Positions 9,144 through 16,626 of a stretch of 43,048 nucleotides of DNA are shown here, in pieces. Under the pieces are notes generated by a model that was not told where the DNA came from, did no database searches, and saw only the letters and a program-made list of their open reading frames with translations. Location: NCBI GenBank assembly GCA_026195255.1, contig JAPHSS010000033.1:1-43048 (forward strand), given 5' to 3'. The stretch's first letter is position 1. Every line of letters begins with the position of its first letter. Position numbers and translations under genes: made by a program. This DNA comes from Gammaproteobacteria bacterium. Lineage in GTDB: Bacteria; Pseudomonadota; Gammaproteobacteria; SZUA-229.

Positions 9144-9223
9144 AAAAAGGATACGTCTAGTTCGCTGAAATAGTTTTTAACCTATACTTAGTTAGACATT
9201 CATCAAGCTGTTATACAAATCGA

Positions 9224-9388
9224 CATAAATTAAGTTTTAACTTCAAAGAAGTTGATTTCCCGATATCAATAAGTTCAGGTATAACTTCACGTAAAAGTGA
9301 TGAAGACCTCTACGAGACTCTTAAACGAAAAGACGAAAACCTGTATAAAGCTAAAGAGCAGGGGCGAAATTGTGCGGTTAGTTTATAG
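9224..9388 (+). pseudogene. C-terminal remnant of a GGDEF diguanylate cyclase
   Basis: Translating from 9224 gives HKLSFNFKEVDFPISISSGI, then SRKSDEDLYETLKR, then KDENLYKAKEQGRN and a TAG stop at 9386-9388. The string PISISSGIT matches the VTVSIGIA strand, and ENLYKAKEQGRN matches the ALYxAKxxGRN signature that ends nearly every GGDEF domain. The upstream part with the GGDEF active site is absent and the flanks are repeats, so this is a dead fragment. Confidence 0.85.
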
Positions 9389-9483
9389 CAGATAACTAAA
9401 CCAGAAATGTTAATGAAAGCGATTACAATAGGTCGTTTTATAAGTTTTCATATCATGAAGCTTAATTATTTATCTCAGCTGGT

Positions 9484-9750
9484 TTATGCTTTATGTGCAA
9501 TTAAATGTTCAGGGTTAACACATAAACGGTTATTACAGTTTTGACGTATTATAGCACCTTGGGTTATAGGTTCAATAAACGCCATATAACTAACTTCCTG
9601 CGCCCCTTCTGTTTTTGTACCATAAACTTCATCTTTTATTTTTATTTTTCCGTAACCGCTATTAGATACCTGACCTTTCCATATCCAGCATTCGCTGTTT
9701 TCATCTTTTACTATGTTACTTAATATTTTTTGTTGTAATCGTTCGTTCAT
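9484..9750 (-). CDS. HNH-endonuclease-like protein with altered catalytic site
   Basis: An 88-residue protein. The ATG at 9750 is chosen because an AGGTGA ribosome binding site sits 6 bases before it; the in-frame GTG at 9759 lies inside that site. The family pattern CWIWKG, GYGKIKI, VSYMAF, NRLCVNPEHL identifies the small phage-type HNH proteins. Family members usually read AHR before VSY and LHKC or RHKC before the zinc region, but here these are AQE and RQNC. Both key histidines are therefore Gln while the structural Cys and the final His remain. It may be a dead nuclease kept as a nucleic-acid-binding or structural protein. It lies 9 bases after the DCC gene, last in the leftward operon. 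Confidence 0.75.
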   Translation of the reverse strand: MNERLQQKILSNIVKDENSECWIWKGQVSNSGYGKIKIKDEVYGTKTEGAQEVSYMAFIEPITQGAIIRQNCNNRLCVNPEHLIAHKA

Positions 9751-9759
9751 AATTGTCAC

Positions 9760-10146
9760 CTATCGGGTTAAGTTGCAGCTGTTACAGTTTTTCTTACCGG
9801 TTAACAGATAAGAGATTTTGTTTCTATATCGAGCAAACAGCCGGTAAAAAATATCAGCTATTATTCTGATCAACGGCCAGCGTAATATGGCTAACCATTT
9901 ATGCTTGCCCACCAAACTCCAGGCTTTACAACTTACGTCTAAACCCAGAAGTAATTCACCAGTATTCAACTGCCCATGTAATATCTTTATAGCGTCTGAT
10001 ACATTTATATGAGGGTGTTCATTTGAAAAATTCTCATTATGCAAATTAACAAAATTAATAGATTGTTTATTATCATGACGTTTCAATAGCTGCATCTCTT
10101 TCATGCAAAGTGGACAATGTCCATCGTAATAGATTGTTAGCATCAT
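9760..10146 (-). CDS. DCC family thiol-disulfide oxidoreductase-like protein (DUF393)
   Basis: A 128-residue protein beginning TIYYDGHCPLCMKEMQLLKR, with the DGxCPLC signature of the DCC/YuxK family (CxxC at about residues 15-18), a central WSLVGKHKWLA segment and a C-terminal RNKISYLLTG. The family is predicted to have a thioredoxin-like redox role; biochemical function is unproven. The ATG at 10146 overlaps the stop of the Cys-rich miniprotein gene (ATGA), and an AAGGAAA site precedes it, so the two are translationally coupled. DUF393 genes often lie beside photolyase and TIGR01777 genes in light-stress loci, as here. Confidence 0.88.
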   Translation of the reverse strand: MMLTIYYDGHCPLCMKEMQLLKRHDNKQSINFVNLHNENFSNEHPHINVSDAIKILHGQLNTGELLLGLDVSCKAWSLVGKHKWLAILRWPLIRIIADIFYRLFARYRNKISYLLTGKKNCNSCNLTR

Positions 10147-10304
10147 GTTTTATTTTCCTTGCTTTCATCTTTATTATCACTCAAACGCCAGAGTTTTCCA
10201 TTGCAGCGGTCATAGTCTCTACAATTTTTGGTACAGCCTCGGCAAGGCAGTCGATTAAATATTTTTGAGATATCTCTATCTTTACTCTGCTCATTATTAA
10301 TCAT
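10143..10304 (-). CDS. Cys-rich 53-residue miniprotein coupled to the DCC gene
   Basis: ATG at 10304, TGA at 10143-10145. The product begins MINNEQSKDRDISKIFNRLP and then has four cysteines in CRGCTKNCRDYDRC (C21, C24, C28, C34), followed by NGKLWRL and a charged tail. An AGGTAA site precedes the ATG, and the stop overlaps the next start as ATGA. The compact Cys spacing and overlap with a CxxC thiol protein argue for a real gene, perhaps binding a metal or serving as redox partner. The family is not recognised. Confidence 0.72.
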   Translation of the reverse strand: MINNEQSKDRDISKIFNRLPCRGCTKNCRDYDRCNGKLWRLSDNKDESKENKT

Positions 10305-10383
10305 AAATTTACCTATAATATTGAATTAACGTTTAAATATATTTTAAAACAACAATGTCAATATAGTTGATGCTATTAATGTT

Positions 10384-11274
10384 TTACAATATATTCTGAA
10401 GAGCATTTTCTAGTCCAGGGTATTGAAATCGATAGCCCTTCTCAGTAATTTTTACGGGTATTATCTTTTTACCTGATAATAATAACTCTACACCCATCTG
10501 TCCCATTAACAGCGTTATAATTGTTTCTGGAATTGCCATAAAAGTCGGTCGATTTAGTACTTTACCAAGTGTTTTTGTAAAAACATTATTTGTCACTGGG
10601 TTTGGTGAGGTGCCATTTATAGCGCCTGTTAAATCATCGTGTTCAATACAATATAAGATAATGCCTACTAAATCATCAATGTGAATCCATGGCATCCATT
10701 GCTGTCCTGATCCTATTTTTCCGCCTAAGCCCATTTTAAAAGGGGGTAGCATTTTACTTAAAACACCGCCATTTTTTCCAAGCACTATACCTGTTCGTAA
10801 TAAGCAGGTGCGAACGCCAAATGAGTTTGCTTGCAAAGCAGTGTTTTCCCATTGTTTACATAACTTGCTTGAAAAGCTATTGTCACCTGTTGCATTTTCA
10901 TCGATGTCTTCATTGGTTTTGTTAATACCATAATATCCTATGGCTGAACCATTAATTAGTAATTCAGGTTTGTGATCTGCAGTTTTTATAAATGCAATAA
11001 TCTGCTCTGTAATATCAATACGACTTTTAGTTATTTTCTGTTTTTGATTTTCAGTCCATCGTCTATCTGCTATTGGTTCACCTGCTAAATTAATTATAAC
11101 GTCAAACGATGTGTCCTTATCAAGCTGTATAAGGTTTGAAATTACTTTAACCTGAGTTTTAATTTTTTCAGGACTACGAGTTAGTAGAGTAAGTTCATTA
11201 TTGCCATTATTCAGTAACTTTTCACAAAGAGCAGTGCCAATAAATCCTGTTCCACCGGTAATAAGTAGTTTCAT
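10384..11274 (-). CDS. TIGR01777 family NAD-dependent epimerase/dehydratase
   Basis: A 296-residue protein of the YfcH / COG1090 type. The Rossmann motif TGGTGFIGTALCEKLL starts at residue 7; VIINLAGEPIADRRW follows, then the catalytic region SAIGYYG, LRTGIVLGKNGGVLSKMLPP, and WMPWIHIDDLVGIILYCIEH. The C-terminal DUF1731-like segment, VLLSGKKI-type with PVKITEKGYRFQYP, is present, so it is complete. The substrate is unknown in the family. It sits between the chelatase and the miniprotein in the leftward photolyase operon, and such genes are repeatedly found next to phr in other Gammaproteobacteria. Confidence 0.92.
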   Translation of the reverse strand: MKLLITGGTGFIGTALCEKLLNNGNNELTLLTRSPEKIKTQVKVISNLIQLDKDTSFDVIINLAGEPIADRRWTENQKQKITKSRIDITEQIIAFIKTADHKPELLINGSAIGYYGINKTNEDIDENATGDNSFSSKLCKQWENTALQANSFGVRTCLLRTGIVLGKNGGVLSKMLPPFKMGLGGKIGSGQQWMPWIHIDDLVGIILYCIEHDDLTGAINGTSPNPVTNNVFTKTLGKVLNRPTFMAIPETIITLLMGQMGVELLLSGKKIIPVKITEKGYRFQYPGLENALQNIL

Positions 11275-11298
11275 TGTATTCCCTTTAAAATTATTAAA

Positions 11299-11664
11299 TT
11301 ATCTATTTACTACTGAGCTTTTAATCAGCTCTATCATCATTGCCGAACCACCGATATGAGGTAACACATCCATAGGTATATGTGGATGCATTTGCCTGGC
11401 TTTATCAACTTCAGCGGGTACATCTTCCTGTACGTGCCGTCCTGCAGAAAGAAAATAAGGCACCACACAGACATCGGTTGCACCTTTTTTTACACATCGG
11501 GCTATTGCATCAGGTATTAGAGGTTCAGCAAGTTCTAGAAAACCAGCCTCGATGATGGGGAATTCAGATTTCATATGTTCGTCAATAAGTTTAGACAAAG
11601 TGACCACTTCATCGTTAGATGCCTGGCGTCTGCTACCATGAGCTACAAGTACTAGTGCTTTCAT
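11299..11664 (-). CDS. CbiX-type sirohydrochlorin chelatase (short form)
   Basis: A 121-residue protein matching the short single-domain CbiX/SirB type. It has LVLVAHGSRRQASNDEV with the active-site His near residue 9, EAGFLELAEPLIPDAIARCV, VVPYFLSAGRHVQEDVP with the second catalytic His, and a C-terminus ending IGGSAMMIELIKS. Family enzymes insert cobalt (B12 route) or iron (siroheme) into sirohydrochlorin. Which metal is used here cannot be read from the sequence. Its place behind the gene for a cobalamin-binding regulator makes a cofactor-supply role attractive. It is 47 bases downstream of phrB and 24 bases upstream of the epimerase gene. Confidence 0.87.
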   Translation of the reverse strand: MKALVLVAHGSRRQASNDEVVTLSKLIDEHMKSEFPIIEAGFLELAEPLIPDAIARCVKKGATDVCVVPYFLSAGRHVQEDVPAEVDKARQMHPHIPMDVLPHIGGSAMMIELIKSSVVNR

Positions 11665-11711
11665 AATGTTTCCTGTTAAATAATTTATTAAGTAAATATG
11701 ATAATTAAATT

Positions 11712-13097
11712 TTATTGGTTATGCCTGATAATGTTGTTGTATCTATCGAGTGCATTTACCCGGCTTGTGGCTAAATCTACAACAGGTTGTGATGGTTTCA
11801 TCGTAGAGGGTTTATCTAACCAACGATTAATATAGTAACCCTGCTTATCAAACTTTTTAGCCTGAGTTTCCGGGTTAAAAATTCTATAATAGGGTGCAGC
11901 ATCAACTCCGCAACCGGCTACCCATTGCCAGCCCATCGTGTTATTTGCCAGATCAGCATCAACCAGTGTATCCCAGAACCAGTGAGCGCCCTGTTGCCAT
12001 GATATACCCATGTTTTTTGTTAATAATGAGGCAACCAACATGCGTACACGATTATGCATAGTGCCGCTTTCCCATAGCTGTTTCATACCGGCATCAATAA
12101 TGGGTATCCCCGTTTTACCTTGCTGCCATTTTTCTAAATTTACACTGTCGGTCTTCCAGAATCTTTTTGTAAATTTTGGATTCATAGGCTGTGTACTTGT
12201 TTCAGGAAAATGCCAGAGTGTATAACGGGCAAACTCTCGCCATATGAGTTGCCTGAGAAAAACTTCTGCCTGTTGAGCAATATTTCCACCCTGCATTTCA
12301 ATCAACGGAACCAGTTGTGTGATGATTTGTTGCACAGAGATTTCACCGTATTGAAGATGGGCTGAAAGCCTGGAGGTGCCATCTAGTTCAGGAAAATCTC
12401 TTTCAGACTGGTAATTAAATAATGAATCATTTATAAAACTATCCAGTGTTTCGCTAGCTTTTTTCTCACCAGGTGACCAGAAGTTGTGTAACTTCTCATG
12501 CCAGGGGTGATAATCAAGTAAACTAAGTTGATCTAGTGTTTGTGAATGTTTGTAAAGCACGGCAGGTGCATCTGCAGACTTTACATGTTTGTTATTATTT
12601 GTGTGAAACTTATAAAGATTCAACTCACTGCGTAACTTTTTATAAAACGGTGTGAATACTCTATAAGGAGTATTTTTACTAACAGTTAAAAAATCATCTG
12701 CTCGGCTGATTAAAGCATCTTTGATGCGTTCTACCTCAATGCCTTTTTTTAAAAGTTCGCTTTCAATCATATTTTCATATTGATTTCGATGAGGCTCATG
12801 TCTATTTGTCCAGACCACGGCACTCACTTGAGCCTGTGTTGCTAGTTGAGAAATGGTTTCTACTGAATTTGCTTTAAAAAATTGCAGCTTTATATTTATC
12901 TTCTGTAAATCATCTGAGAGTTTTTTAAGGCTTTGATGCAACCACCAACGGGATGCTCCGCCTTCTGTCCAGATAGCATCTTCTTCGGGGCTGTAAATAT
13001 ATACGGCTATAACGGGCTTACCCTGCTGTAATGCCCAGCTAAGTGCTGGATTATCGTTAAGCCTTAAATCGCGTTGAAACCAGAGCAGGGTGTTCAT
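11712..13097 (-). CDS. phrB: Deoxyribodipyrimidine photolyase
   Basis: A 461-residue class I CPD photolyase, a flavoprotein using blue light to split cyclobutane pyrimidine dimers. The antenna domain begins LLWFQRDLRLNDNPAL. The FAD domain has GTSRLSAHLQYGEIS, RQLIWREFARYTLWHFPETS, IPIIDAGMKQL, TMHNRVRMLVASLLTKN and the signature region around DADLANNTMGWQWVAGCG, DAAPYYRIFNP. Length is normal and all tryptophan-rich motifs are intact. It starts 2 bases after the stop of the MerR regulator gene, so the two form one transcript. In Vibrio cholerae a MerR-like gene likewise adjoins a photolyase gene and mediates its blue-light induction. Confidence 0.97.
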   Translation of the reverse strand: MNTLLWFQRDLRLNDNPALSWALQQGKPVIAVYIYSPEEDAIWTEGGASRWWLHQSLKKLSDDLQKINIKLQFFKANSVETISQLATQAQVSAVVWTNRHEPHRNQYENMIESELLKKGIEVERIKDALISRADDFLTVSKNTPYRVFTPFYKKLRSELNLYKFHTNNNKHVKSADAPAVLYKHSQTLDQLSLLDYHPWHEKLHNFWSPGEKKASETLDSFINDSLFNYQSERDFPELDGTSRLSAHLQYGEISVQQIITQLVPLIEMQGGNIAQQAEVFLRQLIWREFARYTLWHFPETSTQPMNPKFTKRFWKTDSVNLEKWQQGKTGIPIIDAGMKQLWESGTMHNRVRMLVASLLTKNMGISWQQGAHWFWDTLVDADLANNTMGWQWVAGCGVDAAPYYRIFNPETQAKKFDKQGYYINRWLDKPSTMKPSQPVVDLATSRVNALDRYNNIIRHNQ

Positions 13098-13099
13098 GA

Positions 13100-14143
13100 T
13101 TATTCTCGAGTTGTTTTTGAGTTGTTATGTGAAGTTGTGTCTTGAGCTGCGGAGTAGGCAGACACATGACTCTCAAATACTTTTAGAGCTACAGATATAT
13201 TCGAGCCTAATAAAATCCCTCCGCTTGCCTGAAATGCCTCTGTCTCAATTAACTTATCCGAACCACCAATAAATACCGGGGTCTTGAGTTCTTTAGCAAG
13301 GGCAGCTAACTGCTTGTTTGCATTTTTATCCATTTGGGTCTGCGCACCCAGAACTACTGCCTTTGCGGCTGAACGTTGAGTTATGTATGGCAGTTGGTCA
13401 AGTGGCAGGTCGGCGCCAAAATATAATACCCGGTAACCTCTCGCCAGTGCCGACAGGGCGAATAACATGAGACCAATTTCATGAAATGAGCCAGGCACGC
13501 AAGCACAAATGATGCGCGCACCCCGTGCATGGGAATAGGCATGATGAAAACGGGCACCGAGTCTGTTCTTTAACCAGCTGGTGTAAAAGTGCTCTTCGGC
13601 AACGCCCCCTTCCGGATGTTCTTTCCATCTATTACCGAGTATGGCTATGGCAGGCTGAATCAGGCGGTCGGTCACCATATCAACAGGATACAGTGACGAG
13701 GCCTCATTATATATGCCATCTATTCGCTCAATATTGAAGTCAGCGGTGGCATCCAGAGTGGACTTTATATATTCGTCCCATATGGTAGCCATTGCCGTAT
13801 TGCTTATTGAGGGAGATGCCGTGTTGTTTTCTGTGTTGTATAAGTTAAAGGACTCTGTAGAAGTATTTTCAGCGGATAATATATCAGAAATAGCTGGTAG
13901 ACTGTGTCCGTCATTCAGTAAATCAAGAATTTTCAAAACTCGCTTAACATCAAGATGGCTGTATAAACGATGCCCTTTTGGTGTTCTTTCAGGGTGTAAA
14001 AGTCCATAACGCCTCTCCCACGCCCTTAGTGTTGAGGTACCAACCGTTGTTTTTTCAGCCAGTACTCGTATTGGAAAGCGCTCCAGGTCACTATCCTGAT
14101 CGATATTAATCGTTTCTTGATTCATTGTATTTAATTTCGCCAT
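13100..14143 (-). CDS. MerR-type regulator with cobalamin-binding domain (CarH/LitR-like photoreceptor)
   Basis: A 347-residue protein. The MerR helix-turn-helix (about 23-90) reads FPIRVLAEKTTVGTSTLRAW then ERRYGLLHPERTPKGHRLY. Residues 150-325 form the B12 domains: a helical cap with W173 and EEH185, then PGSFHEIG with His221 in the position of the cobalt ligand, and YFGADLPLDQ. CarH-type proteins bind adenosylcobalamin as a tetramer in the dark and release DNA on light. The cap motif here has one more residue between Trp and Glu-His than the Wx9EH I recall for CarH, so light response is likely but unproven. The ATG at 14143 has no clear ribosome site; ATG 14125 is an alternative. Confidence 0.9.
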   Translation of the reverse strand: MAKLNTMNQETINIDQDSDLERFPIRVLAEKTTVGTSTLRAWERRYGLLHPERTPKGHRLYSHLDVKRVLKILDLLNDGHSLPAISDILSAENTSTESFNLYNTENNTASPSISNTAMATIWDEYIKSTLDATADFNIERIDGIYNEASSLYPVDMVTDRLIQPAIAILGNRWKEHPEGGVAEEHFYTSWLKNRLGARFHHAYSHARGARIICACVPGSFHEIGLMLFALSALARGYRVLYFGADLPLDQLPYITQRSAAKAVVLGAQTQMDKNANKQLAALAKELKTPVFIGGSDKLIETEAFQASGGILLGSNISVALKVFESHVSAYSAAQDTTSHNNSKTTRE

Positions 14144-14150
14144 GAGTTAA

Positions 14151-14223
14151 TTGTACAAGAATATTTGACTTGTACAAGTATTATGTATAATATTTTAATC
14201 ATTGTACAAGTAGCTTGTACAAA
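14151..14223. promoter_or_regulatory. Divergent control region with five TGTACA-type boxes
   Basis: Boxes TGTACA, TGTACA, TGTATA, TGTACA, TGTACA start at 14152, 14171, 14184, 14203 and 14216, so offsets alternate 19, 13, 19, 13. Four are embedded in TTGTACAAG-like palindromes. On the plus strand TTGACT (14165-14170) and TATAAT (14186-14191, 15-base spacer) could drive hemH. On the minus strand TTGTAC (14209-14204) and CATAAT (14185-14180, 18-base spacer) could drive the regulator gene. The boxes overlap both promoters. A LitR-type operator of TGTACA-like half-sites has been reported in Pseudomonas; the assignment here is inference. Confidence 0.8.
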
Positions 14224-14314
14224 TATTTGAAGAAAGCTGCAGTTTAATGGACTCGCTAGCTGGACTCTAATGATATTTACGATAAGTAATCATACTCATA
14301 AATAGGTGACACAA

Positions 14315-15472
14315 GTGGGCAAACAGCGAACAGAAAAATTAACGGGCAAACGGTTTAAAGGCTTAAGCAGTTTTGAGCATGGTCGCAAAGCCGGTATGGG
14401 CGTGTTGGTGGTAAACCTGGGCACGCCTGACGAGCCGACTACGTCGTCTGTAAGGCGCTATCTGGCAGAATTTCTGTCTGATCGACGTGTTATTGAAATT
14501 CCCAAATTACTCTGGATGTTAATACTGCATGGCATCATTTTACGCATCAGGCCCGCTAAGTCAGCTCGAGCCTATAAGACAGTGTGGAGTGAACAGGGGT
14601 CGCCGTTGATGGCGGGTTCCGCTGACTTAAGCTCAAAAATACTATCGCTACTTAATGATCGCATTCCCGGCAAGTGCAATGTCCAGCTCGCTATGCGTTA
14701 TGGTAATCCATCAATCAAAGATGGTTTAGAGAAGCTTCATGCACAAGGTGCAGAACGCATTATGGTTTTGCCTTTATATCCTCAATACTCCGGAGCAACA
14801 ACAGGTTCTGTTGCCGATGCGGTGTTTTCAAACTTATCTAAATGGAGATGGGTGCCAGAGCTAAGAATGCTCGGTGCTTATCATGATGATGCAGATTATA
14901 TACTGGCTGTCGCTCAGTCGATTTATACACATTGGCAAGTAAATGGAAATTTAACAGACAAAAAACTGGATAAGGGTCATAAATTATTTATTTCATTTCA
15001 TGGTATGCCTAAAGCAACCTTAAATGCGGGTGATCCGTATTTTTGTCACTGTCATAAAACCGCAAGATTAATCGCAACCGAGTTGAATTTAAATGAAGAC
15101 CAGTGGGAAATGGCATTTCAGTCTCGGTTTGGAAAAGCAGAATGGTTACAGCCCTATGCAGCCAAAAGATTTGTTGAGCTGCCAGAAGAGGGTGTAAAAA
15201 ATATAACAGTAGTGTGTCCTGGTTTTTCAATCGATTGCCTGGAAACACTAGAAGAAATAGCGATAGAAGGTCGTGAAGAGTTTATCGCCGCTGGAGGTCA
15301 GTCTTTTGAATATATCACTGCTTTAAATTCATCAGCGCAGCATGTTGACTTTATGGTAAATCGAATTGTAGAGAATGCATCTGCCTGGCCAGAATTAAAA
15401 AAAGACTTAGATATTAATAATAAAAAAACAGAACTAACTAAACAGTTAGCGCTTGCAGCCGGAGGAATTTGA
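14315..15472 (+). CDS. hemH: Ferrochelatase
   Basis: A 385-residue protein that inserts ferrous iron into protoporphyrin IX, the last step of heme synthesis. Motifs are GVLVVNLGTPDEP, VRRYLAEFLSDRRVIEIP, RYGNPSIKDGL, LPLYPQYSGATTGS, the catalytic-His strand LFISFHGMPK, DPYFCHCHKTARL, FQSRFGKAEWLQPY and VVCPGFSIDCLETLEEIAIE. The start is set at GTG 14315 because AGGTGA (14304-14309) lies 5 bases before it; the upstream in-frame GTG at 14306 overlaps that site. The N-terminal lead RFKGLSSFEHG is common in gammaproteobacterial enzymes. It is the first gene of the rightward arm. Whether this is the only ferrochelatase of the cell or a light-stress copy cannot be told. Confidence 0.96.
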   Translation: MGKQRTEKLTGKRFKGLSSFEHGRKAGMGVLVVNLGTPDEPTTSSVRRYLAEFLSDRRVIEIPKLLWMLILHGIILRIRPAKSARAYKTVWSEQGSPLMAGSADLSSKILSLLNDRIPGKCNVQLAMRYGNPSIKDGLEKLHAQGAERIMVLPLYPQYSGATTGSVADAVFSNLSKWRWVPELRMLGAYHDDADYILAVAQSIYTHWQVNGNLTDKKLDKGHKLFISFHGMPKATLNAGDPYFCHCHKTARLIATELNLNEDQWEMAFQSRFGKAEWLQPYAAKRFVELPEEGVKNITVVCPGFSIDCLETLEEIAIEGREEFIAAGGQSFEYITALNSSAQHVDFMVNRIVENASAWPELKKDLDINNKKTELTKQLALAAGGI

Positions 15473-15473
15473 G

Positions 15474-16514
15474 ATGAGTTCAATAGATAATGTTAAAAAT
15501 TTAAAGATGAATGAGATTTGTTGTGATAGTGCCAATGATAATTTCAGTGAAATTTCTAAAGATAAACCTTCGCTACCACTACTCGGTGTAAGTGCTTGTT
15601 TATTAGGCAAGGAGGTACGTTTTGATGGCGGACATAAGAAAAATAGTTTCATCTTGTCGTCATTATCCAATTATATAAATTTTGAGTCTGTTTGCCCTGA
15701 AATAGAAGCCGGTTTTGGCATGCCAAGACCTGCTATGCAGCTACGACAGCGAGGTGAAGAGGTTCGTCTGGTTTTTAGTAAAAATCCGGAGAATGATGTA
15801 ACCGACCAGTTGATTAACTATTCGTCATCAAAAGTAAATAAATTAGAACATCTTGATGGTTTTATTTTCAAAAAAGACTCACCAAGCTGTGGGGCTTTTC
15901 GAGTGCCATTAGTGATACATGAAGAGGGCTTTAAAAATAGACAAGGAGTAGGCCTTTTTGCGAAAACATTTATGGATCAATATCCGCTTATTCCCGTTGA
16001 AGATGAAGGGCGCTTAAATGATGCAGCAATATGTGAAAACTTTTTTGAACGTGTCTATGCATATAGACGCTGGAAAAAAATAAGTAACCCGAATAAAAAT
16101 GTTAAGGGGCTTATTGATTTTCATGCCAGGCACAAGTTAATGCTTATGGCCAGAGGTAGTCATTTTTATCAGGAGTTGGGGCGTTTAGTTGCGGGAACTA
16201 CTACTAAAGACCTGATTCAGAAGCGTGAGAAATATATTCTAAGATTTATGCAGATAATGAAAATTACTACGCATCGTGGTCGTCAGGTAAATGTGCTGCA
16301 ACATATTATGGGTTATTTAAAACAGGCTATCAGCAGTGAAGATAAGCAGGAGTTGTTGTCTGTTTTTGAAGCTTATAGACAGCGCCAGCTACCATTGATT
16401 ACTCCGGTTACCTTGTTGAGACATCATTTGCGTGTGCATCCACAAAATTATATTTCAGAGCAGCATTATCTTGAGCCTTTTCCCGAACAACTGGCATTGA
16501 GGTCAACGTTATGA
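15474..16514 (+). CDS. DUF523-DUF1722 fusion (TudS-like desulfidase plus YbgA)
   Basis: A 346-residue protein. The N-terminal DUF523 domain (about 35-190) keeps three cysteines in the family motifs VSACLLGKEVRFDGGHK (C42), ESVCPEIEAGFGMPRP (C74) and KDSPSCG (C139), the ligands of the [4Fe-4S] cluster in TudS thiouracil desulfidase. The C-terminal DUF1722/YbgA domain (about 225-330) has LIDFHARHKLMLMARG and YQELGRLVAG. The ATG at 15474 is preceded by GGAGGA and lies 1 base after the hemH stop, so the two are co-expressed. In E. coli ybgA adjoins phr, which supports a role in recovery from light damage; the exact reaction of the fusion is not known. Confidence 0.9.
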   Translation: MSSIDNVKNLKMNEICCDSANDNFSEISKDKPSLPLLGVSACLLGKEVRFDGGHKKNSFILSSLSNYINFESVCPEIEAGFGMPRPAMQLRQRGEEVRLVFSKNPENDVTDQLINYSSSKVNKLEHLDGFIFKKDSPSCGAFRVPLVIHEEGFKNRQGVGLFAKTFMDQYPLIPVEDEGRLNDAAICENFFERVYAYRRWKKISNPNKNVKGLIDFHARHKLMLMARGSHFYQELGRLVAGTTTKDLIQKREKYILRFMQIMKITTHRGRQVNVLQHIMGYLKQAISSEDKQELLSVFEAYRQRQLPLITPVTLLRHHLRVHPQNYISEQHYLEPFPEQLALRSTL

Positions 16515-16626
16515 AAGAGGTCGAGTTAATGAATGATATTTTTATTCAAAAAACAGTGGTGCACATTTAAAGTCTATCTCGTTGGTTTAAAAAAGTGTTA
16601 GAAATTAAATGTTAGGACAATAAATC

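Larger units (their letters stand above)
8712..9223. other. Non-coding region rich in palindromic repeats
   Basis: It begins with a 6-bp hairpin AGAAAC/GTTTCT (8750-8767) followed by ATTTG, a weak terminator candidate for the preceding operon. Three GTTCCC-type palindromes follow and are listed separately, then decayed sequence leading into a GGDEF relic. No intact gene is present. Confidence 0.6.

Noticed and set aside
8800-9150. The three palindromes read as a CRISPR array
   Set aside because: Copies are in both orientations, unevenly spaced (about 110-130 bp of unrelated DNA) and recur 22 kb and 25 kb away. They are REP-like, not CRISPR.
16511-16570. 19-codon frame overlapping the end of the TudS-YbgA gene
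   Set aside because: It has an ATGA overlap but is very short with no recognisable motif; chance is likely.
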